Positions 8,275 through 13,003 of a stretch of 13,003 bases of DNA are shown in pieces. The first letter of the stretch is position 1; every line of letters begins with the position of its first letter. A program made the position numbers and the translations under genes. The notes beneath the pieces are model-generated. The model had not been told where the DNA came from and did not search any database. It worked only from the letters and a program-made list of their open reading frames with translations. Origin of the DNA: CAYXFZ01 sp964464385 (GTDB lineage: Bacteria; Planctomycetota; UBA1135); NCBI GenBank assembly GCA_964464385.1, contig CAYXFZ010000074.1, positions 1-13,003 of the forward strand. Reading direction: 5' to 3'.

Positions 8275-9144
8275 ATGAAAATTCTCGATCCCCACATTCA
8301 CTGCTTTTCTCGGGTAACCGACGACTACGAGCGAATGTATCTCTCCGGAGTGCGCGCCGTCATCGAGCCCTCGTTTTGGCTGGGCCAACCCCGCACCACC
8401 GCCGGTGCCTTCCGCGATTATTTTTCCGGGATTCTGGAGTTTGAACGCTCCCGCGCTGCCGATTTCGGCATCACCCACCGTTGCACCATTGGCCTCAACC
8501 CCAAGGAAGCCAACGACGAAAAACTGGCAGACGAAGTCCTGGAAATGTTGCCCGAATTCGCCACCCGGCACGGTGTGGTCGCCATAGGTGAATTGGGTTA
8601 TGACGGCATCACCGAAGCGGAAGAACGCGCCTACATTCGGCAAGTCGAGTTGGGGGTGCAGTTGGGTTTGCCAATCCTGGTCCACACCCCACACCGCGAC
8701 AAGCACCGTGGCACTGTCCGCTCTATGGATGTCCTGAAAGACATGGGTGTAGATCCCAGCACGGTCATCATCGACCATTCCACCGAAGAGACCACGCGAA
8801 CGATTTTGGATCGTGGCTACTGGGCCGGCCACACCGTGTATCCCGAAACGAAGCTCACGCCGGAACGCTTCGTCAATCTCTACTTCGACTTTGGCTCCGA
8901 GCGCATGTTGCTCAATTCCAGCGCCGACTGGGGCAAAGCCGACCCGCTCTCCGTAGCCAAGACCGCAGCTCTTTTGGAACGGCGTGGTGCCAATCCGGCC
9001 GACATCCAAAAACTGGTGTGGGACAACCCCATTTCCTTTTTCGGAGCCGAGCGCTTGGATCTACCTCAGGACGGAGAGGGCTGGAACGCAGAGGCTCAGA
9101 CCACTACACATAGCGCGATTCGGCCCGAACTTTCCCGATCTTGA
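8275..9144 (+). CDS. TatD-like metal-dependent hydrolase
   Basis: The protein has 289 residues, slightly longer than typical TatD (about 260). The amidohydrolase metal ligands are all visible: DPHIH (H7, H9), GELGYD (E106), LVHTPH (H137), IIDHSTEE (H168) and NSSADWG (D218). The family has metal-dependent DNase or other phosphoesterase/hydrolase activity; this member's substrate is unknown. The phrases TDDYERM, EPSFWLGQPRT, IGLNPKEAN and HTPHRDK set it apart from E. coli TatD. They recall, from memory, a subgroup that occurs with the EBO gene cluster, but no other EBO-like gene is seen here. The last 25 residues after FGAERLDL look poorly conserved. A GAGGG stretch at 8258-8262, 12 bases before the ATG, is a weak ribosome binding site at best. 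A 54-base gap separates it from the Lon-related gene, and its stop lies 4 bases from the stop of the convergent protease gene. Confidence 0.87.
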   Translation: MKILDPHIHCFSRVTDDYERMYLSGVRAVIEPSFWLGQPRTTAGAFRDYFSGILEFERSRAADFGITHRCTIGLNPKEANDEKLADEVLEMLPEFATRHGVVAIGELGYDGITEAEERAYIRQVELGVQLGLPILVHTPHRDKHRGTVRSMDVLKDMGVDPSTVIIDHSTEETTRTILDRGYWAGHTVYPETKLTPERFVNLYFDFGSERMLLNSSADWGKADPLSVAKTAALLERRGANPADIQKLVWDNPISFFGAERLDLPQDGEGWNAEAQTTTHSAIRPELSRS

Positions 9145-9148
9145 GCGC

Positions 9149-10198
9149 TCATCCCCCGTCGTAGGAAAGCGTTACCGCAAGGTTGATGGGTTTCCCATTT
9201 CGCCAAAGGTGGATTTGCAGAGTTGCATCGGCAGGAGTCATGCCAACGCGAGCGCGCAAATGATCGCGACCGACCAGCTCCACGCCCCCGGCGGAAAGAA
9301 TGACATCTCCTTTTTGAATTCCCGCGTGATCTGCGGGGGAATCTTTTTGGATCTTGGTGACTAAAGCCCCGCGAATAGCATCCAAACGCAAAGACTTCGC
9401 GTCTCCGGGTTGCAAATCCCGAACTGCGACACCCAAGCTAGGGTGGCGCGCTTCGCCGTGCGCAATCAGATCGGCAATCACACGACGGGCCAATTCTGCC
9501 GGAACCGCCCAGGAAACTCCTTGCCAACCGGAATATCCGCTGGGATTTGAGGCAATGGCGGTATTGATACCGACCACATCCCCATCCATGTTCACCAAGG
9601 GACCGCCCGAAGATCCCATATCAATGAAGGCGTCGTGTTGAATGAAATCCTCGATGGATCCTTCTTGATTCAAACCGATTACCCGATGCAGACCGCTGAC
9701 TACGCCCAAGGTCGCGGTTTGCTTTAAGCCTAACGGATGCCCAACTGCCAGAACCCAAGATCCGTGCGCCAATGCGTCACTATCCCCCCAAGGAAGTTGC
9801 CGCCGAGCGAAGCCCTCGGGAAGTCGCACCACGGCCAAGTCCGTTTGCGGATCACTCCCGAGCACATCTCCAAAACTTGTCCGGCCGTCATGCAAGACCG
9901 CTCGCACGCGAGCGCCCTTCTCCCCGACAACGTGGTGATTGGTGACAACGATACCCCGGATTGCGTCCACAACGAAACCCGTTCCAGCGCCGGAGAGCTC
10001 AGAATCGCCATCCGGTTTGTGATCCACCCGGAGGTAGACGGTGGCCGCTAACGCCGAGCGAGCCAAGGCTTGGCTGGCCACCGAAAGCCCAGTCAGGTCC
10101 CCTGGGATTGGGGCAAGGTTGGCGCGGCCCGCAGAAGGCCAAAGGAGGGCAATGAGGGCCAGCACGGAGCAAAAAAGCAGGGGAAGTTTCCGATTCAT
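9149..10198 (-). CDS. Periplasmic HtrA/Deg-type serine protease with one PDZ domain
   Basis: The protein has 349 residues from the ATG at 10198. A signal peptide (MNRK, hydrophobic core 5-21) ends in PSAGRA with likely cleavage after A26, so export to the periplasm is expected. The trypsin-like domain (about 40-245) has the full triad: H89 in VTNHHVV, D120 in TDLAVVRL and S197 in DMGSSGGPLVN. A single PDZ domain follows (about 253-345; SLGVAVRDL, ALVTKIQKDSPADHAGIQKGDVI). One PDZ matches DegS-like layout, but a cleavable signal and no anchor suggest a soluble enzyme. Such proteases remove misfolded envelope proteins or act as stress sensors. The frame runs upstream to 10342, but the ATG at 10198 is chosen because GGAGG lies 8 bases before it and the signal peptide begins there. 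The upstream extension overlaps the divergent gene and looks non-coding. Confidence 0.92.
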   Translation of the reverse strand: MNRKLPLLFCSVLALIALLWPSAGRANLAPIPGDLTGLSVASQALARSALAATVYLRVDHKPDGDSELSGAGTGFVVDAIRGIVVTNHHVVGEKGARVRAVLHDGRTSFGDVLGSDPQTDLAVVRLPEGFARRQLPWGDSDALAHGSWVLAVGHPLGLKQTATLGVVSGLHRVIGLNQEGSIEDFIQHDAFIDMGSSGGPLVNMDGDVVGINTAIASNPSGYSGWQGVSWAVPAELARRVIADLIAHGEARHPSLGVAVRDLQPGDAKSLRLDAIRGALVTKIQKDSPADHAGIQKGDVILSAGGVELVGRDHLRARVGMTPADATLQIHLWRNGKPINLAVTLSYDGG

Positions 10199-10206
10199 CG
10201 TTTCGT

Positions 10207-10220
10207 CCTCCGTATGGAGG
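10207..10220 (-). promoter_or_regulatory. Hairpin enclosing the Shine-Dalgarno of the HtrA-like gene
   Basis: On the minus strand CCTCC-ATAC-GGAGG forms a perfect 5-bp GC-rich stem with a 4-base loop. The 3' arm GGAGG (complement of 10207-10211) is the ribosome binding site of the protease gene, 8 bases before its ATG. Folding would hide the site. The inverted repeat is seen directly; a regulatory effect, such as temperature sensing or coupling to translation, is inference. The repeat also lies in the 5' leader region of the divergent gene at 10249. Confidence 0.55.
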
Positions 10221-10248
10221 GATACATTGTGAACCCTCGTCCCCATCC

Positions 10249-12495
10249 ATGAAACTCCTGCACGTTCTCCTGCTTCTCGGCGTTCTTCTGGCCATTCTGT
10301 TGGCCCTACTCCTAGGATCCGGGCCCGACGGGGCCGGCGCAAGCCACGTTTCCTTGGAAACAGGCTCCCTTTCTCCCCAGGACGAGTCCTTGGGGACGGA
10401 TGCGGATGCGGACTCCAACCGGCCAGAATCCGTTCGCCAAGGCGTGGATTTTTCCTCTTCGGCTAAGAGCACCCTGGCCTCGCTCTCCACGGCCTCCGTC
10501 GTGGTCCGAATTTTGGACGGGCTGGGCAATCCAATCCTAAATACCACTGCCTTGGCTCGCTTGGGAATGGCCCCCAAGTTCCCCAGCTTGGTAGGTCTTG
10601 GCTATCTGGACTTTTTCCACGAAGAACCGGACTGGATCGGGGCCCAAGAGGCCGCCGCCAACATGGAGGTCATTGGAATCTTGGCCGCCGACGGTCTTTT
10701 CTCCTTTTCCAACTTGCCCCCTGGGGATTGGTGGATCGATTTGGGTTCCACCCCTTGGCTAACCCGCGCCCTCAAAGTGAAAAGCCTTCGCCCCCAGGAA
10801 AAACGGGACTTGGGCACAGTGTATTTGACCCCGGCCGCAAGCCTGCGCGGGCGGGTCGTGAACGCTGCCGGCCAGGGCATTGCCAAGGTCCGCGTGAGCG
10901 CCTTACCTCATGACCCCAGCCCGATGCGGGACATGGGCTGGCCGGGCAACAGCGCTGCCGTGGATTCCGATGCAACGGGCTCCTTTGTGATTCCAAATTT
11001 GGAAAGCGGCCCTTACCAATTGACCGCCGATTTCCCCGCCCATCTCCAGGGGAAGGCATTTGCCATGGCGACTCCTGTTCCGGAACACTCTCTCATCCAA
11101 CTAGAATCCGGCGCCCGGGTTCGGGGACAAGTATTGGATCTCGAGGGCCGCCCCGTAGCGGACGCCCTTGTTCTCCCCGTCCGCTCCAGCGAACAGGCGT
11201 TTTTTAGAGATGGTGCAGAATCCGAATGGCAAGGATGGCAAAAGTTGGACGAGGCCGGCATCCCCACGGATGAGCAGGGGATTTTTGTGGTACAGGGCTT
11301 GGTCGGAGATGGGAAAGACGGTCTGGTCGCCCAACTTCCAGACAGCACGACCCGCACTTGGTTGCCGAACGTCCTCCCCGGCGACACGGTGGAACTTCGC
11401 TTTCTTCCGCAAACCGTCCTCGTCGTGAAACTGCTGGACCAAAACGAACAACCGGTCCCCAACCAGTCCATCTCGGTTTTTTCGAATAGCAACCCCTACC
11501 CGAACACCCAATTCAACACGGATGAACAAGGTCTGCACCGCTGGGTAGAGGCCGAGCCTGGAACCGTTCGCTTGACTGCCATCACTCCACAAGGTGTGGC
11601 CGAGACCGAATTGGAAGTCAAGGAGGGGACGGAAACCCAAGCCGTAATGAAACTGGAAGGCCAGGCCAAGTTACGCGTCCTCGTCACGGCTCCGGACGGT
11701 CTTCCCATAGCAAACTCCAAGGTGCGCGTTTCCTTTCATCATGCCACCTTTGAGGTCCGCCAAAGCCCCATGCAAGATTTCGGAAAGCGCAATGTCACGA
11801 CGAGAACCGACGCGGAAGGGATCGCCCTCCTCCAGGGGTTGACCGGCGAATTGAAACTCCAAGTGAGCGCCGAAGGCTTCGGGACCACGAATCGAGTGGT
11901 GCAGTTGGCAGAGGGGGAAACTCAAGATTTCCCCGTAGCCCTTTTGGATGCTTCCGGAGCTCCCCAACCTCGAGTGGCCTTGCGCTTGTTGGCCCAGGAC
12001 TCCGATCCTACTGACCAGCCTGGGCAAAGTTTGCGGGGCAACACAGACTCCAGCGGTGTAGCCTCCTGGAAGAACCTCCAAGCCGGCCCTTGGAATCTCT
12101 CCCTTTCGTCCTCGAGTTCGGGTCCGCAAACCATGGTCTTCGAGGGGCACGGCGACTTCTCGCGCGTAATCGACCCGATGGTCTTCGACGCGAAGATCCT
12201 CGAGACGTTTGTGTTCAATGACGCCCAGCCGGCGCGATCCGGGGATGAAACGCATACAGCCGTTATCCTCGCTAGCATCGTCCAGCGCCATCCAACAAAT
12301 CACCAGATTGGGCGGGTCGATATTGGTCCAGTAGGCCGAGTCCTGGTGCGGCGCTTTGGCCGACCCTACTTTGGGGGGTTTGCACAGAGTCTGATCCACG
12401 TAAATTTTCAGGTCCGGCCCCAGCAGGCTGGTGACCACATCCAGAATGGCGGGATGCCGGGCGTATTCCTTGAACAAAGCATCGTGTTGGGTTAG
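10249..12495 (+). CDS. Membrane-anchored repeat protein with about six carboxypeptidase-regulatory-like (transthyretin-type) domains; 3' end chimeric
   Basis: The frame has 748 codons, but only residues 1 to about 630 look genuine. An N-terminal hydrophobic stretch (3-22) serves as anchor or signal, followed by a Ser/Asp-rich linker (about 25-80). Six beta-sandwich units start near residues 82, 197, 288, 389, 473 and 562. Each opens with a 'V.G.V.D..G.PV....V' type strand pair and later has a 'TD..G.F....L..G' segment (for example DSDATGSFVIPNL, TDAEGIALLQGL, TDSSGVASWKNL). This is the CarboxypepD_reg/prealbumin-like fold of exported or cell-surface proteins; binding partners are unknown. After about 12138 the frame reads through the antisense of a dioxygenase gene, so residues beyond about 630 are probably not native and the true C-terminus is missing. 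No Shine-Dalgarno precedes the ATG. Only 50 bases separate it from the divergent protease start. Confidence 0.8.
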   Translation: MKLLHVLLLLGVLLAILLALLLGSGPDGAGASHVSLETGSLSPQDESLGTDADADSNRPESVRQGVDFSSSAKSTLASLSTASVVVRILDGLGNPILNTTALARLGMAPKFPSLVGLGYLDFFHEEPDWIGAQEAAANMEVIGILAADGLFSFSNLPPGDWWIDLGSTPWLTRALKVKSLRPQEKRDLGTVYLTPAASLRGRVVNAAGQGIAKVRVSALPHDPSPMRDMGWPGNSAAVDSDATGSFVIPNLESGPYQLTADFPAHLQGKAFAMATPVPEHSLIQLESGARVRGQVLDLEGRPVADALVLPVRSSEQAFFRDGAESEWQGWQKLDEAGIPTDEQGIFVVQGLVGDGKDGLVAQLPDSTTRTWLPNVLPGDTVELRFLPQTVLVVKLLDQNEQPVPNQSISVFSNSNPYPNTQFNTDEQGLHRWVEAEPGTVRLTAITPQGVAETELEVKEGTETQAVMKLEGQAKLRVLVTAPDGLPIANSKVRVSFHHATFEVRQSPMQDFGKRNVTTRTDAEGIALLQGLTGELKLQVSAEGFGTTNRVVQLAEGETQDFPVALLDASGAPQPRVALRLLAQDSDPTDQPGQSLRGNTDSSGVASWKNLQAGPWNLSLSSSSSGPQTMVFEGHGDFSRVIDPMVFDAKILETFVFNDAQPARSGDETHTAVILASIVQRHPTNHQIGRVDIGPVGRVLVRRFGRPYFGGFAQSLIHVNFQVRPQQAGDHIQNGGMPGVFLEQSIVLG
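12133..12144. other. Abrupt junction between two unrelated DNA segments (chimera or rearrangement breakpoint)
   Basis: Here the plus-strand repeat protein loses sense and the minus-strand dioxygenase loses its C-terminus, each frame running on through the other's antisense. The bases at 12133-12144 can be read sensibly in both genes, so the exact breakpoint lies in or next to them. Leucine codon preference changes across the point (TTG/CTC to CTG). Confidence 0.75.
12133..12188 (+). repeat. 11-bp direct repeat at the junction (12133-12143 and 12178-12188)
   Basis: ATGGTCTTCGA occurs at 12133-12143, on the inferred junction, and again at 12178-12188 in the right-hand segment, 45 bases apart and in the same frame. 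Short repeats at a join are expected of template switching during amplification, or of microhomology-mediated rearrangement. The match could also be chance. Confidence 0.5.
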
Positions 12496-12723
12496 CCTCC
12501 AGATCTTGCGGACGTTGTTGAAACGCACCGGATCTTCCGGCAGTTCGCCGCTGAGGACCTGCGGCTCTATCTGGACGTATTGGGATGGAAAATCGACCAC
12601 CTGGTTGCCGATGTCTTCCAGCCGCAGGTGCAGGGCGCTGACCTCCAGGGGCGTCAGCATATTTTCGCAGGGCAAAAATCCGTCGCGTTCGAACTGGTCG
12701 ATCTGTTGCCGAGTCAGGGGCAT
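12139..12723 (-). pseudogene. Phytanoyl-CoA dioxygenase (PhyH) family protein, C-terminally truncated at the junction
   Basis: About 195 residues are recognisable from the ATG at 12723, against roughly 260-290 for the family. The start MPLTRQQIDQFERDGFL is the typical PhyH opening. The iron-binding H-x-D is H126-D128 in APHQDSAYW, and DNGCMRFIPGSRRLG (153-167) is the usual family phrase. The text ends at VAVPLE (residue 195). The part that should supply the distal iron-binding His and the 2-oxoglutarate-binding Arg is replaced by antisense of the repeat-protein gene; the frame stays open down to 11671 without meaning. As written the product could not be an active Fe(II)/2-oxoglutarate hydroxylase. 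Leucines are mostly CTG, unlike the genes to the left. An excellent Shine-Dalgarno confirms the start. I list only the recognisable part. If the junction is artificial, the gene is intact in its true genome. Confidence 0.85.
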
Positions 12724-12730
12724 GATCTAT

Positions 12731-12735
12731 CTCCT
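12731..12735 (-). promoter_or_regulatory. Shine-Dalgarno AGGAG of the dioxygenase gene
   Basis: On the minus strand GAGGAGAT lies before the ATG at 12723, with AGGAG (complement of 12731-12735) spaced 7 bases away. It is a strong site, in contrast to most plus-strand starts in the left part. Confidence 0.7.
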
Positions 12736-12771
12736 CGTAGAAGCAGTTGATTTATTCTTCTGCAAAAATAA

Positions 12772-12800
12772 AATAGAACACTTCGTTTCTGCCAGCGCAA
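12772..12800 (-). promoter_or_regulatory. Weak sigma70-like promoter candidate upstream of the dioxygenase gene
   Basis: On the minus strand TTGCGC (complement of 12795-12800) and TCTATT (complement of 12772-12777) are 17 bases apart in an AT-rich stretch between two genes. The matches to consensus are only 3/6 and 4/6, so this is a guess supported mainly by position. Confidence 0.22.
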
Positions 12801-12833
12801 TCCGGCTGCGCCCAAAGTGGGACAAGCGGCCCA

Positions 12834-13003
12834 TCAAGCGGAAAAATCCGCCTGCCAATTCGACACGGAATCCAGCGGATAAATCGGCCGCGGCAGGTGG
12901 ACCCAGTCGAACTGCTCCAGGTGGGACATGGTGCCGCCCGGGGTGTCGACGCGGACGACTTCGGATATCCACTCCTGGTAGTACTGCCCGTTGCTCGCCG
13001 CTT
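12834..13003 (-). CDS. C-terminal part of an unidentified protein, cut by window edge
   Basis: Reading leftward from base 13001, the frame gives 55 residues, from AASNGQYYQEW through VVRVDTPGG and HLPRPIYPLDS to the end NWQADFSA, then a TGA at 12836-12834. It is rich in aromatic residues and looks like natural protein. Its leucines are all CTG (3 of 3), matching the neighbouring dioxygenase rather than the genes left of the junction. An overlapping frame that starts with an ATG at 12972 is rich in Arg, Pro and His and looks like a shadow. I do not recognise the family. It lies 110 bases upstream of the dioxygenase start on the same strand, so the two may be co-transcribed. Confidence 0.6.
   Translation of the reverse strand, partial: AASNGQYYQEWISEVVRVDTPGGTMSHLEQFDWVHLPRPIYPLDSVSNWQADFSA

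Noticed and set aside
11671..12138. C-terminal 155 residues of the minus-strand dioxygenase frame as a novel domain
   Set aside because: They are the exact antisense of the carboxypeptidase-regulatory-like repeats of the plus-strand gene, so the frame is open by chance past the junction.
12139..12495. C-terminal 119 residues of the plus-strand repeat protein as a novel domain
   Set aside because: They are antisense to the conserved PhyH core, including its H-x-D iron site.
12727..12972. Minus-strand frame with an ATG at 12972
   Set aside because: It is rich in Arg/Pro/His at its start and overlaps, in another frame, a more protein-like C-terminus ending at 12834.

Overview
The window looks like a piece of a moderately GC-rich, Gram-negative bacterial genome, or a metagenome contig. 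The evidence is an outer-membrane beta-barrel lipoprotein, an exported HtrA-type protease, lipid-A-kinase-like domains and a C39-type membrane glycosyltransferase. The mix of an alkaline-phosphatase-superfamily 'sulfatase', a multi-repeat carboxypeptidase-regulatory-like surface protein and start sites often lacking Shine-Dalgarno sequences recalls Planctomycetota or similar environmental phyla. That placement is an impression, not a demonstration. I saw no tRNA, rRNA, CRISPR array or insertion sequence, and no gene-free stretch over 300 bases.

Left part, bases 3-9144, all on the plus strand: a possible C-terminal gene fragment (3-194), a lipoprotein of the sulfatase superfamily (191-1570), a protein with two tandem Kdo/WaaP-like kinase domains (1554-2969), an outer-membrane barrel lipoprotein (3079-3867), a glycosyltransferase with a TPR tail (3891-5750), a Lon-related AAA/protease (5752-8220) and a TatD-like metal hydrolase (8275-9144). 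Several of these overlap or lie within a few bases of each other, so one or two operons are likely. The first four intact genes suggest construction or decoration of the envelope; the Lon-like and TatD-like genes are cytosolic housekeeping or quality-control types.

Middle: the TatD gene meets a minus-strand periplasmic HtrA-like serine protease (9149-10198) tail to tail, with 4 bases between the stops. The protease's ribosome binding site sits in a small hairpin. It diverges, across only 50 bases, from a plus-strand anchored protein with about six transthyretin/CarboxypepD_reg-like repeats (10249 onward).

Right part: at about base 12139 the sequence switches abruptly. The plus-strand repeat protein stops making sense there, and a minus-strand phytanoyl-CoA-dioxygenase-like gene (12723 down to about 12139) loses its C-terminus at the same point. 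Both frames stay open through each other's antisense strand, giving two chimeric open frames. Leucine codon choice changes at this point (no CTG in the last 15 leucines on the left, 15 CTG of 22 on the right). Strong Shine-Dalgarno use and an AT-rich intergenic stretch also appear on the right. The last 860 bases therefore probably come from different DNA, joined either by an assembly or amplification chimera or by a real rearrangement. The window ends inside the C-terminal part of another minus-strand gene.
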